Translations under genes and position numbers: made by a program
Notes under the pieces: model-generated
What the model was told of the DNA's origin: nothing
The model's input: only the letters and a program-made list of their open reading frames with translations
Databases searched by the model: none
From: Promethearchaeota archaeon
Lineage (GTDB): Archaea; Asgardarchaeota; Lokiarchaeia; Sigynarchaeales; SOKP01
NCBI GenBank assembly: GCA_019058515.1
Contig: JAHPYY010000209.1
Span: 1 to 64,000 of the forward strand
Direction: 5' to 3'
Length of the DNA: 64,000 nt
In this document: positions 27,997 through 37,254 of the stretch, in pieces
Position numbering within the stretch: position 1 is the stretch's first letter
Layout: each line of letters starts with the position of its first letter

Positions 27997-28482
27997 TTAC
28001 GGGGTTGGGGTTGCTTTACGACCGCTCTCCTCCCATGCGAATTTATATTTACACTTGTTATTGTTAGTGTTCAAAATACATTCTTCTATTTGACCTTTAA
28101 AAGTGAAGGTTGGGTGTAATGCTTTCAAAAATCCATTGGTATATGGGGAACATATACAAGCTTGAAAAATAGGTGCTTTTTCTGAATTATAAGCTCCCCC
28201 TATCGGACAGAAATTTTCGTCATAAACTACTTCGACTTCAAAAGAGTTATCCGAAAGGTTTGTGATTTTTGGGGTGCCTTTTAAAACTGTGTAAATTTGG
28301 GTCAACCCAGAAGCGTAATCCTTGATTCCCTTCGATTTAAATAATTTACCCATTTTAACTCCAAGGCTGGTAGATATTGATTTTGGTAGATTTTTTCCCC
28401 CAATTTTTATCATTTCGTCAATATACGCTTGGAAAAATTTTAGCGCTTCCTTAGTCATTCTTTTGTATCCTAATATATTCAT
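27997..28482 (-). CDS. V4R-like small-molecule-binding protein
   Basis: 161 residues. The pattern FCPIGG, then a C-x-C pair (QACICSPYTNGFLKAL) and finally ECILNTNNNKCKYKF resembles V4R (4-vinyl reductase-type) sensor domains, which bind hydrocarbons or metals through similarly placed Cys and His. It has no fused output domain. A leaderless or short-leader start at 28482 (ATG) is assumed. Function unknown; it could sense a ligand for a partner protein. Confidence 0.5.
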   Translation of the reverse strand: MNILGYKRMTKEALKFFQAYIDEMIKIGGKNLPKSISTSLGVKMGKLFKSKGIKDYASGLTQIYTVLKGTPKITNLSDNSFEVEVVYDENFCPIGGAYNSEKAPIFQACICSPYTNGFLKALHPTFTFKGQIEECILNTNNNKCKYKFAWEESGRKATPTP

Positions 28483-28970
28483 ATGCCTTTTTATTTTATA
28501 AAAGATCGGTTAATGAAGTATTTAATAGTTTCTCAAAAGCAATGTTTGTACGTACGTAAAAAGCAAAATTAAGCCTGTTGAGAACATTAAAGAATTTTTT
28601 TAGAAAGTTGTCAACATATGCTTGAATAAACTTCAATGTATCTATTATCTTTTTTTTCTTTGTGACTCGATGTTGGTATTATATTTAAAACTATCATTTA
28701 CGCAATATATTGTGTGTTAATAACAAGTATAAACAATTACGATTGAAAATGTATATACTTTCAATCTTATTTTATATTGAACGCAAGAAAAATGCTTTAT
28801 TTCTTCATTATTATTCGATGAAGTTCAATAATATTTTTTTGAAATGAAAATGCGTCAAATTCGACACATTTGTTATCTTAAATCTTATGATTAGAAAGGA
28901 GTAGAGTTTGTTTACAAAAAAATTAGAAATTTTATATTCTTTTTATTGATCTTATTCGATTTATGCTATA
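28483..28970. other. AT-rich intergenic stretch
   Basis: No frame with recognisable protein similarity and no convincing RNA fold found. It is strongly AT-rich with many poly-T runs and lies upstream of the V4R-like gene and downstream of the decayed glycosylase fragment. Confidence 0.5.
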
Positions 28971-29237
28971 TTAATTATTCAGATGAGAATTAATAGAAAA
29001 TCGGAGCAACTTATCCTTATACTTTCCGGCGTAATCAATTCCTACCCACTTTTTTGCTATAACCTCGTTAAAATTCACAGATTCTCCTTCAATAAAGAAT
29101 AATTGCGAATTTGGACTGTAGAAATCAGTACCATTAAATTTTCTTTAGTAATGTCAAACACCATGTATAATTTACTCGGCACATCTAACAAGTTTTTATA
29201 ATTTTTTCCTAATTTTTTTTTAAGTTCATTACTTGAT
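28971..29237 (-). pseudogene. Decayed C-terminal copy of the 3-methyladenine DNA glycosylase gene
   Basis: Translating the minus strand gives NYKNLLDVPSKLYMVF, then, after a one-base deletion, NGTDFYSPNSQLFFIEGES and finally VGIDYAGKYKDKLLRFSIN before a TAA at 28971-28973. This follows residues 140-215 of the intact enzyme at 30601-31248 closely. The first 135 codons are missing. The fragment sits about 1.4 kb from the intact gene, on the same strand, with the GTPase-HTH gene between them. A former duplication followed by decay explains it best. Confidence 0.8.
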
Positions 29238-29353
29238 AAATTTTGTAACGATACGAAGTCTTAAATATTAATGTAATGTTACAATCATTGATTTAGTAAG
29301 TAAGAATTAAAATTCAAATCTATATAAATAAACTGTAAAAAGGTGCTAAAAAG

Positions 29354-30592
29354 TTGGCAAAGCATAAAATATTAAAAGTCTTACTGGTAGGAACTCCAGG
29401 GGCAGGTAAGACTACATTTCTAGAAGATATTGCAGAAAAAATGGTTAAAGAGGATGTAGATACCGAAAAAACCATTGGGGTTTTATTTTTCACATATGAT
29501 GTAGAAGTTGACGAGATACCCTTTAGATTACAAATATGGGAACACAACAATGATGAAAAATTTGCGGGTTTGAGAGAGCAATATTATGGAGGAAGTCAAG
29601 CTGTAATTATTTTAGCTGACCTTACAAATTTAAATTCTTTAATTGAGGTCAAAAAATACTTAGAAAGTGTTCGCAAAGTACTAACATCAAATATCTCGTT
29701 TCTTGTAGTGGGAAGTAAATTAGATCTTCTAGACAATAGTATGACAAAACATCATGCTGTACGTTATCAATTAAAGAATTTTGCCGAAAAAGAGGGAGGT
29801 TCCTATGTAGAAACAGATATAAACAATCGGGAGATTATTGACGAGTGCTTTATTGGTTTAGTAAGGCACATTATTGACAAGGGTTTAGTCGAGGTCGTGG
29901 GAAAAAATATTAATTTAGGAATTCTAGTGTTGCTACATTCCTTTAATGAATTAAGTTTGACTGATATAGCTAAAATTCTAAAAAAAAGTAAGGCAACAAT
30001 CTCACGGAATACAAAACAATTGAGAAGAATGGGGCTTATTAAGTCCTTTACAAAACAAGATGAAATACAACCAGGTTCGATTAAGAAATACTTTTATAGA
30101 TTGGGAGACGAGTTTGACTTTTTTGCCAAGAAATTGGACATTACCTCTTACGATAAAAATTCACCAAAAGACATAATGATTTTAAGAAGAGAGCTAAGAA
30201 AAAAACTATATATCCTCTCGTTATATGAGCAATTTGGGAATACGCTAAATAACTTTATAAATTTGATTCCGAAAGGTAAATGGGGGGTACTTAATTTAGT
30301 ACTTACCTCCTTGGGTAAGAGAAAGTTAAGTAAGAAGTGGAAAAATCTCATTAAGAGTTTTTTTAAAATCTCTCTGAATCTTTATTTTTTAAGTGAATCT
30401 CAATACCTCGAATTCCAAGCATTAAAACAAGAATTCAGCACACGATTTGAAAAAATAATGAAAACAAGCGATAAAGCTAAAAAGAACTATGTTTATATCG
30501 ACATGATTCTCCCTTATTTAGAACTTATGGAATTAGAAGGATTAATTGATAAAAAAGAGATAAGAAAAATTCGACACAAGAGTTTGACTTAA
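29354..30592 (+). CDS. Ras-like small GTPase domain fused to a helix-turn-helix
   Basis: 412 residues, TTG start at 29354. Residues 5-180 are a Ras-superfamily G domain: P-loop GTPGAGKTT (13-21), switch-I Thr in KTIG, and G4 GSKLD (120-124) in place of NKxD. The G3 motif is changed: WDTAGQE is replaced by WEHNNDE (62-68), so the Asp and Gly that coordinate magnesium and gamma-phosphate are lost or moved. Residues 186-235 form a winged helix-turn-helix (LTDIAKILKKSKATISRNTKQL); the remaining 175 residues are helical. It could be a nucleotide-controlled transcription regulator. Such GTPase expansion is typical of Asgard archaea. Confidence 0.82.
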   Translation: MAKHKILKVLLVGTPGAGKTTFLEDIAEKMVKEDVDTEKTIGVLFFTYDVEVDEIPFRLQIWEHNNDEKFAGLREQYYGGSQAVIILADLTNLNSLIEVKKYLESVRKVLTSNISFLVVGSKLDLLDNSMTKHHAVRYQLKNFAEKEGGSYVETDINNREIIDECFIGLVRHIIDKGLVEVVGKNINLGILVLLHSFNELSLTDIAKILKKSKATISRNTKQLRRMGLIKSFTKQDEIQPGSIKKYFYRLGDEFDFFAKKLDITSYDKNSPKDIMILRRELRKKLYILSLYEQFGNTLNNFINLIPKGKWGVLNLVLTSLGKRKLSKKWKNLIKSFFKISLNLYFLSESQYLEFQALKQEFSTRFEKIMKTSDKAKKNYVYIDMILPYLELMELEGLIDKKEIRKIRHKSLT

Positions 30593-30600
30593 AGCGAATC

Positions 30601-31248
30601 TTAAAGAAAAGTATTTAATGAAAAACGAAGAAATTTATCTTTGTCCTCTTCGGCATAATCGATTCCAACTCTCTTATTAAGATTTATCTCGTCCAAGTTT
30701 ACAGATTCACCTTCAGTGAAAAACAACTTAGAATCTATACTACACGAATCAGTCCCATTAAATTCATCCTTGGTAATACCGAAAGCCATGCATAATTTAC
30801 TCGGTCCATCTAATAAATTTTTATAATTTTTTCCTATTTTCACTTTTCGATTTTGTTTCATGACATTAATTCCTAAAATAGGATATAATTGCCTTATAAA
30901 TACCGCACAAGGCATTCCTGCAGGTTCAGTGATTACATTCAAGCAATAATATATGCCATAGATATAGTACACATAGATGGTGCCAGGTTTTTGGTACATA
31001 ACTTCCGTTTTTACAGTCTGTTTGAAGTCATAAGTATGGCTGGCTTTATCCTTGGGGCCTAAGTAAGCCTCAACCTCGATTATTTTGCCAATTAATTGAT
31101 TGTTCCCTATAATTCTTACTAAATACTTTCCGAGTAATTCTTTTGCCACTAAAGTGGTTTCTCTTTTGAAGAATTCCCGTTTTAACTTAGATAATTTCTC
31201 GATTTTTGGTTTCATTCTAATTTGTAACCTATTAGTTAGAGGAATCAT
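30601..31248 (-). CDS. mpg: 3-methyladenine DNA glycosylase (AAG/MPG type)
   Basis: 215 residues. The catalytic Glu is E60 in EVEAYLGPKDKASHT, and MYQKPGTIYVYYIYG and DGPSKLCMAFGI are typical of the family. Removes alkylated purines from DNA in base excision repair. The ATG at 31248 overlaps the end of the phosphatase gene by 17 bases; Met12 is another possible start. Last gene of a four-gene minus-strand operon (34081 to 30601). A decayed second copy of the gene lies at 28971-29237. Confidence 0.9.
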   Translation of the reverse strand: MIPLTNRLQIRMKPKIEKLSKLKREFFKRETTLVAKELLGKYLVRIIGNNQLIGKIIEVEAYLGPKDKASHTYDFKQTVKTEVMYQKPGTIYVYYIYGIYYCLNVITEPAGMPCAVFIRQLYPILGINVMKQNRKVKIGKNYKNLLDGPSKLCMAFGITKDEFNGTDSCSIDSKLFFTEGESVNLDEINLNKRVGIDYAEEDKDKFLRFSLNTFL

Positions 31249-32077
31249 GGATTTGGCGAAGTTTCTCTCTCAAATAACTTTCTAAGTGTGAATTACAAGC
31301 GGCAAGAGGTATTTTTGCATTTAAACTTAATTCTGATCGTAAATCTTCACCACTCATTGAAAATACTTTTCCTCCAGCTTCTTTAATTATTAAATATCCA
31401 GCAGCCATATCAACAATTCTAGTCCCTTTCCTAAGATTTAAATATCCATCGATCGCTCCTTTGGCGAGTAAGCAAAGGCTTAACGCCAAACTTCCCATTA
31501 CTCTAACTTTATGAAGATCCTTAAGTATATTATAATATTTCTTTAATTCTTGGAATAAGTTTTCTAAACTTGTATCTATCTCGAAAATTAAATTTTCAGT
31601 TGGATCTATATTTGATACTTTGATTTTATTACCATTAAAAAACGCTCCTTTTCCCTTTTGTGCCCAAAACATCTCTCCTGTTGTTAAATTGATTATAACG
31701 GTAGTTATTATATTATCTAAATCATTTCCTTCTGCATATGCTAGTGACACTGAACAAAAAGGGATACCCCTTACTGAGTTTGTGCTTCCATCTACGGGAT
31801 CAACGATCAGTTTTGAGTTTAATCTTTCGATTTCTTTTCTATTCCCTATATACTTTTCTCCAATCTCTTCACTTATAAGTAGCACATTTACATTTGCTGT
31901 TTTGAGAGATTCAATTATGATCTCTTCGGCGACTATATCTATCTTCATCGAAATATCTCCTCCCTTTCCCCTATTATATAGCGTTCCAGCTTCATCAGTT
32001 CCCACCAGTGGGGAAATTTTCTTATATACTTTCGTTGCTAACTCTTTTAAAAACTCTAAATTGACTTTTGAGCACAT
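31232..32077 (-). CDS. Inositol monophosphatase/FBPase-family phosphatase
   Basis: 281 residues with the metal-binding motifs SEEIG (about 85), DPVDGSTN and, near the C-terminus, VDMAAGYLIIKEAGG. Archaeal members dephosphorylate inositol-1-phosphate, fructose-1,6-bisphosphate or 3'-phosphoadenosine phosphate; sequence alone does not settle which. It overlaps mpg at its 3' end and follows the CDF-NifX gene by 34 bases, so it is part of the same operon. Confidence 0.87.
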   Translation of the reverse strand: MCSKVNLEFLKELATKVYKKISPLVGTDEAGTLYNRGKGGDISMKIDIVAEEIIIESLKTANVNVLLISEEIGEKYIGNRKEIERLNSKLIVDPVDGSTNSVRGIPFCSVSLAYAEGNDLDNIITTVIINLTTGEMFWAQKGKGAFFNGNKIKVSNIDPTENLIFEIDTSLENLFQELKKYYNILKDLHKVRVMGSLALSLCLLAKGAIDGYLNLRKGTRIVDMAAGYLIIKEAGGKVFSMSGEDLRSELSLNAKIPLAACNSHLESYLREKLRQIHDSSN

Positions 32078-32111
32078 CTTAAAAATTAAAATTAAGAATT
32101 TCAGTTATTTT

Positions 32112-33362
32112 TTATGAATTATTTTGGCGCGATAGCTGAGAAATTTCATTGATATAGTTTTTATTTGATAATATTATATCCACCAGGCTATTATTAAAAA
32201 TTAGTTTAGGACCCCTTTTTAATGCAGTTTTCACGATAAGTTTGTCAATATTGAAGGAAGTCAACCAATCTGCTATTAGAATTCCCTTTCTTTTTGGTTC
32301 GTCTTTATATTTATTTTCCAGAATTTGCATATCTACCATTTGTGCTTCTTTTATATCAACTATAGCAAAATATCTAGATTCGCCAAAATGAGAAGATAGC
32401 GGCGATTCAAAACCTTTGTTTTCAAGGATTGGAATTGCACATCTTTCATACAGTCCTTCTTGAGAGAAAGTTGAGACTCTTACCTTGAACACATTCGGGA
32501 AAGTTTTCCTAATTTTTTGATCTAATTCTTTCTTTATCTTGTTTATTACTGATAAAGCGAGATTGTCAGAAACAATTAGTTCGATTGCGATAAATATATA
32601 TCTACCGTAGGAATGTACAAGTATTTCTGATATATCTTTAACTTTGGGAGTTCTTCTTACCATTTCATATAATTTAGTCCTCTCATCGAAATCAATTACA
32701 GCATCTAATAATGGTTTAGCTGCAGATATAAATAGATCATAACCCCCCTTAATAAGAAAAGCTACAATGAATAAACTTACAATAGGATCTACGATATAAA
32801 GGTTAAAATATGCGAAGATAAATCCAATGAGAACAGAAATTGAAATAAAATTGTCGTAGAATTTTTCTTTTGCTTCTGATTCCAATATGGGTGAATTTGT
32901 TTTTTTACTCGCAATATTTAAAACCAAGGATATTCCAATTGAACTAACCAAGGAGATAACAACAAATATGTAAATGTCAACAGAAACATTCAATATAGCA
33001 CTATTAGGCGAGGATACTACTAGAAATATCGTTTGTACTGATTGCAATACGATATTATAAGCTGTAAAAAAAATAAAAATCGATAAAATCAAGCTTATGA
33101 TGTTTTCAACCTTATTAAAACCATAGGGGAATTTTTTTGTGGGTTTTCTTTTAGATATGAGCAACCCAACCAATCCTAATAATGCCATAACAATATCTGT
33201 GAAATTATCGAATGCATCTGCTAATAACGCTATGCTTCCCGCTGTTATAGAGAAAAAAATTTTTAGACAGAAAAATATAATATCAAAACTCACTAATAAG
33301 GAATTAAAAAAGATCGGATTTGCTAAAAAGTCCTTGTTAAACTTTATTGAACTCAAAATCAT
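32112..33362 (-). CDS. CDF metal transporter fused to a NifX/FeMo-co-binding-like domain
   Basis: 416 residues. Residues 1-215 are a CDF membrane domain with LLADAFDNFTD in helix 2 and a helix-5 YDNFIS site; 215-295 is the cytosolic dimerisation domain. Residues from about 305 on (IPILENKGFESPLSSHFGES, then GILIADWL and KRGPKLIF) look like a dinitrogenase iron-molybdenum cofactor-binding domain, which in such fusions may sense or carry an Fe-S cluster. Probable iron or other divalent-metal exporter. Its ATG overlaps the upstream gene's stop by 4 bases. Confidence 0.82.
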   Translation of the reverse strand: MILSSIKFNKDFLANPIFFNSLLVSFDIIFFCLKIFFSITAGSIALLADAFDNFTDIVMALLGLVGLLISKRKPTKKFPYGFNKVENIISLILSIFIFFTAYNIVLQSVQTIFLVVSSPNSAILNVSVDIYIFVVISLVSSIGISLVLNIASKKTNSPILESEAKEKFYDNFISISVLIGFIFAYFNLYIVDPIVSLFIVAFLIKGGYDLFISAAKPLLDAVIDFDERTKLYEMVRRTPKVKDISEILVHSYGRYIFIAIELIVSDNLALSVINKIKKELDQKIRKTFPNVFKVRVSTFSQEGLYERCAIPILENKGFESPLSSHFGESRYFAIVDIKEAQMVDMQILENKYKDEPKRKGILIADWLTSFNIDKLIVKTALKRGPKLIFNNSLVDIILSNKNYINEISQLSRQNNS

Positions 33363-34081
33363 GAAAAAAGATTCTTATCGACTATCCACTTATCTAATAT
33401 AATATTCTGCATACTTGCTCTGTTTTTTGCATCGTATTGACTATGGATCGTGCTTTTTGGGACCCAGAATTCTTTACCCGTGTCTAAACGTAATCTCAAA
33501 GCTTTTGGGCTTTCAGCGACAATTTTTGCCTCGATCTCGATTCTTTCTATCGATTCTACTCCGTATTCCGTTGTTTCTACAACTTGTAAACCATCTCTCG
33601 CTAATATCTGCTCGGTGAACAGTCCATACTCTTTCTCATCGTCCCGTTCGTTTGCTGATTCCGCCGTTGCAAAAGTACCAGATGTTGCAAACTCTATTTT
33701 TTCTTTAAGGATGTGTTCTAACAAATGGGTGAGGAATTCGGTGTTTGGAAACCTAAGTTTCTTCTTGTACTCGCCGATTTTGACCAAGAGGACTTCTCTT
33801 GCCTCGGATTCCCAGCCAATATTAATTTCAGTTTTCCTATTTTTAAAAATATGAAATCCTCGCCAGTTAGCGCTTTTCTTTCTTAAGACTTCTAGGATGC
33901 AAATTATTTCTTCTATAGACAATTTGACTGTTTTTCCTTCTCCTTTACTTGTTTGTTCCCACTTGCCATTATCTTTGCGGTGAATGCAACTTAAGAATAT
34001 GTAAGGAACCATTTTTGCAGGGCTGGATATGGTTAAGCTCACTTTTTGACCGTAAAAAGTTTTAGTATGAAAGTCAGTCAA
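33359..34081 (-). CDS. Possible PC4/Whirly-like ssDNA-binding protein
   Basis: 240 residues, first gene of the operon with CDF-NifX, phosphatase and glycosylase. The N-terminal half alternates strands and a helix (VSLTISSPAKMVPYIFL, then FHIFKNRKTEINIGW and EFLTHLLEHIL), resembling PC4-type single-strand-binding proteins. The C-terminal half has KALRLRLDTGKEFWVPKSTI, a module also seen attached to nucleic-acid proteins. Coupling to a DNA glycosylase gene fits a DNA-related role. Assignment is tentative. Confidence 0.4.
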   Translation of the reverse strand: MTDFHTKTFYGQKVSLTISSPAKMVPYIFLSCIHRKDNGKWEQTSKGEGKTVKLSIEEIICILEVLRKKSANWRGFHIFKNRKTEINIGWESEAREVLLVKIGEYKKKLRFPNTEFLTHLLEHILKEKIEFATSGTFATAESANERDDEKEYGLFTEQILARDGLQVVETTEYGVESIERIEIEAKIVAESPKALRLRLDTGKEFWVPKSTIHSQYDAKNRASMQNIILDKWIVDKNLFS

Positions 34082-34220
34082 GACTTCACCATTTTTGTAA
34101 GTGTTTCACAAGCATGATATTACTATAAATATCAGATAATCAATTTAAACTCAATTATATAATTGTTAAATTCAATAACAAATACTAATTTAGTTTAACC
34201 AAATCACCGTATTGTTATCA

Positions 34221-35405
34221 CTATACCCACGGATCAGGTCTAAAGGGATAGATTTGATAAAACCAATATATTAAAACAGTAGCTATAATATATATTAATA
34301 TTAAAACAGAGTACCTTACTTTTTTATTTTTAAATAAAGAAATATTTAATCTCTTTCCAATTTTGAATAGTTTAGGGACCATAAATCCTGTATTTCTACG
34401 ATAATTGTCAAACTCATAAGGAAATTTCTTTTTTAACTTTAAATCTTCAATATCAGAGTAGATTATTATGATAAATGCGATTTGAGTCCAAGATAGAAGA
34501 TCACCAATAAAAATTTTATTATCTGATGGGAAAAATAAAGGAAACACCATGAGAATTATTGAAAAATTTTGAGGATGGCGTATCACTTTATAAACCCCTT
34601 TACGCACTAATGTCTTATATTTTTTAATGTAAAAAACTAATTGTGAAAACGAGGTGGTGAAAATAATCAATCCAATTATGAAAATAACAATTTTAAACAT
34701 TATCCAACGATCTATTTGAATAAACCTAAGGTTTAATCGAGAATTTAACCATGAAAATCTTAGAGTGGAAGCGTAAATAATAGTTGGATCCGCAAAAAAC
34801 CAAGAAACGAAACGAAATAGATATATTAAGGTAAGCCATCCAGTTATAATAAGCATTGAGTAAAGAACTTTCACAATTACGGTTGAATATATTACCAGAC
34901 CGTTAAAAAAAAGAATAAATTGCTTGCGATATATAAAGGCGAGGAGTAAAATATCAATAAAGATTATAATCGCTTCTATCCCGCCAGTAAATCTAGGATG
35001 CCAGTATGGATATATTAATAGTTTTATTATTTCTTGGATGATGTTGATTATTAAAAAAATAATCGAGATAATGAGACTAATAAATATTATTTCTTTGTAT
35101 GATTTCTTTATTTTACTATCAATACCATTTTTGTAACGCTTGAAATTATATAAAATTTCAGAGTTTGGTTCATTTCGAATAAACTCATTGTACATAAAGA
35201 CGAAAAGAGGGATTTCTATCACGATGAGAGGGATAAATGTCCATTGGATAATATTTATAATTAGATTAGCGGTATAAAAGTAGGTTAGACTACGCAGAGT
35301 TAAATAAAATATACTTAGAATTGAGTAATATGCTAAAATAATAATTGTTATCCTTACAATTATTATAGATCTATTGAAGGTTATCTCACCATTTCGAACC
35401 TCTAT
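34221..35405 (-). CDS. Membrane methyltransferase-like protein (ICMT/PEMT type), start uncertain
   Basis: From the first canonical start (GTG at 35222) the product is 333 residues with about 7 membrane helices. The C-terminal VYKVIRHPQNFS and FPYEFDNYRR match isoprenylcysteine carboxyl- and phospholipid N-methyltransferases, which bind S-adenosylmethionine in the membrane. The frame stays open for 61 more codons up to 35405 and encodes further hydrophobic sequence (IIIVRITIIILAYYSILSIF), so the real protein is probably longer, but no ATG, GTG or TTG is present there. An ATA/ATT start, a frameshift or a true GTG start are possible. Confidence 0.6.
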   Translation of the reverse strand: MEVRNGEITFNRSIIIVRITIIILAYYSILSIFYLTLRSLTYFYTANLIINIIQWTFIPLIVIEIPLFVFMYNEFIRNEPNSEILYNFKRYKNGIDSKIKKSYKEIIFISLIISIIFLIINIIQEIIKLLIYPYWHPRFTGGIEAIIIFIDILLLAFIYRKQFILFFNGLVIYSTVIVKVLYSMLIITGWLTLIYLFRFVSWFFADPTIIYASTLRFSWLNSRLNLRFIQIDRWIMFKIVIFIIGLIIFTTSFSQLVFYIKKYKTLVRKGVYKVIRHPQNFSIILMVFPLFFPSDNKIFIGDLLSWTQIAFIIIIYSDIEDLKLKKKFPYEFDNYRRNTGFMVPKLFKIGKRLNISLFKNKKVRYSVLILIYIIATVLIYWFYQIYPFRPDPWV

Positions 35406-35558
35406 TCAGTAAATTTATTGAAAATAAATTTAAATTATTTTCCATTTGGTTGAATTTTTTAATGTAATATAATTTAACCTAGATCATGAATATGGGGAGA
35501 AGATAATTCTATTTTCAAATCACAAAGCAATTTACTAGAGAATCTTATAAACAAAAAG

Positions 35559-35864
35559 TTACATTAACTCGATTTCAACAAGCACAGATTCAGGGATCTG
35601 AGTTTTCATAATAAGGTGCATAGAACGCTCATTAGCGATGGTTTCAAACAATCGTTTATGAATTCTCATTTCGAAACGTGCGAAAGTGGCAGTACCTTGA
35701 CCTGAAGGCGCTTTCAGTACGGGTACTTTGAGTTTTTTTGTAGGTAGAGGTATCGGTCCGTATTTTTTTATTCCTTGATTGCGACAAACGCTTTCGATTT
35801 GTTCGCAAACAGACTTTAAGTCTTCTAAGTTAGTGGAACTTAATCTTATCCTAGCCTTCTGCAG
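35559..35864 (-). CDS. rps10: Ribosomal protein uS10, with a CTG start codon
   Basis: 101 residues beginning LQKARIRLSST (initiator would be Met), with YGPIPLPTKKLKVPV, FEMRIHKRLFETI and IPESVLVEIEL. The length and the start of homologous archaeal uS10 proteins (MQKARIRLSG-like) show that translation begins at the CTG at 35864-35862. An in-frame TAA lies directly before it, and a GGTGA ribosome binding site ends 8 bases upstream, so no other start is possible. In most archaea the gene follows the EF-1A gene; here it stands alone between two unrelated genes. Confidence 0.9.
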   Translation of the reverse strand: MQKARIRLSSTNLEDLKSVCEQIESVCRNQGIKKYGPIPLPTKKLKVPVLKAPSGQGTATFARFEMRIHKRLFETIANERSMHLIMKTQIPESVLVEIELM

Positions 35865-35981
35865 TTAACTATTCACCGAGATTCTGTTGGTATTATATTT
35901 TATGGTACTTGCGATAATAATCGTTAGAATAAATATTTTTCGTTGAATTAGTCAAAAACTCATTTAATTAAAAGTTTAAAA

Positions 35982-37116
35982 CTACAATAAAAATTGGTTA
36001 CCTAAGTGAACGTTCTTTAAATAAGCTTTTGCTGTTTTTAAACATTTTAACGCCAACTTTTTGGGCGTAATTGGTAAATCTCTCATTTGGTAATCGCCAT
36101 GAAATACCAACAAACTGTATGGGATGGTTTTGTTAATCTTGCTGATAAATTTAGCTATCAACTCGACCTCCTCTTCGTTTACATATCCAGGTACTAGAAG
36201 CGTGCAAGCGCCTAATTCTGGTAAATTCTTGCGAGTTCCAAAATAATATCTGGCTAATAATTCGAAATTCTCCAGAGTTCTTTTGTTACTCTGGCCTGTT
36301 AGTGCAATATGTAGTTTTTCGTTAAAGCTCTTTAAATCGAATTTTATGTTTCCACCGCTTTTAAAAGCAATTTCCATGCATTTTTTGACCAACTCTGGAT
36401 TACCACTACCATTCCATTCCCAGCATACTCGAAATTTGCGTTTATTGTCTATCAATTTAATTTTGTCTAGTACCAATTCTGCTAGATTAATGGTAAATGG
36501 TAATTGAGCCTCAGGAGTCCCTCCAAAATAACATAAACAGCTGATAGATTTATTCATTACGATTGTCTCAACGATTTGATCGATTTCGTGAAGAGAACTC
36601 TTAGATATCCTTTTGTGAGAATAGTTTTGGCAAAATAAACAATCGAAGGTACATCCATACATAAAAGCAGCGTAATTGTAGGTCGTGTATTCAGGTCCGT
36701 CATACTCAGAAAATTCAGGAAAACCGTTCGAAGTTCCAGCTGGACAAAACCATGAGTTGCAGCAGTTCGTAGGATTCCGATCTAAATATCCATGGATGTA
36801 AGCTCTGGATTTAGTGGGAAATGGAATTGCTTTAGTTGTACCGTTGCTTAATGATCGTAACCCGCAATAACTCATAGTATTGGGAGATAATTTACATTCA
36901 TTAACGCATAAATTACATTTATAGGTATTAGTAGAACTAACACTCTGGGGAGCGTATTCGGGCAATCCTTCTTTCTTTCTTTCTGATATCGGAATGAACA
37001 GCCATAACATGACTTTTGATTTTATCCCAGCTGGCGTTCAGGATGCATTTTCGGCACACTTTTAATGTATTTGACACAAAACAGTCGTCTTTACTGCAAA
37101 ATACGCAATATCCCAT
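35982..37116 (-). CDS. Radical SAM enzyme (PFL-activase/AmmeMemoRadiSam-like) split by an AGAA repeat
   Basis: The downstream frame (35982-37010, 342 residues) has the radical SAM motif CTFDCLFC and an upstream four-Cys group CNLCVNEC...CGL. A frame before it, from the ATG at 37116, encodes 44 residues with a four-Cys ribbon (MGYCVFC, then VCRKCIL) and KSHVMAVHSDI, as in the N-termini of this archaeal family. The two meet at an (AGAA)4 tract; with three units they would form one protein reading DIRKKEGLPEYAP. So the gene is out of frame by one unit in this sequence. Function of the family is unknown. Confidence 0.75.
36969..36984 (-). repeat. AGAA x4 microsatellite inside the radical SAM gene
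   Basis: Four perfect AGAA units on the minus strand (TTCT on the plus). Three units would join the 44-codon N-terminal frame to the main frame. A four-base unit shifts the frame at each slip, so the tract can act as an on/off switch, or it marks a sequencing or assembly error. Confidence 0.85.
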
Positions 37117-37254
37117 AAGTAACTAAATTTAAAAATTCATTACGACATTATAATGATAATCTAACAGTGATTATCATTATATAAAATTATATTATTGTTT
37201 TGATTATAATTATAATATTATAAATTAGGTCTAAATATAATCGTGTTTTGAGGA

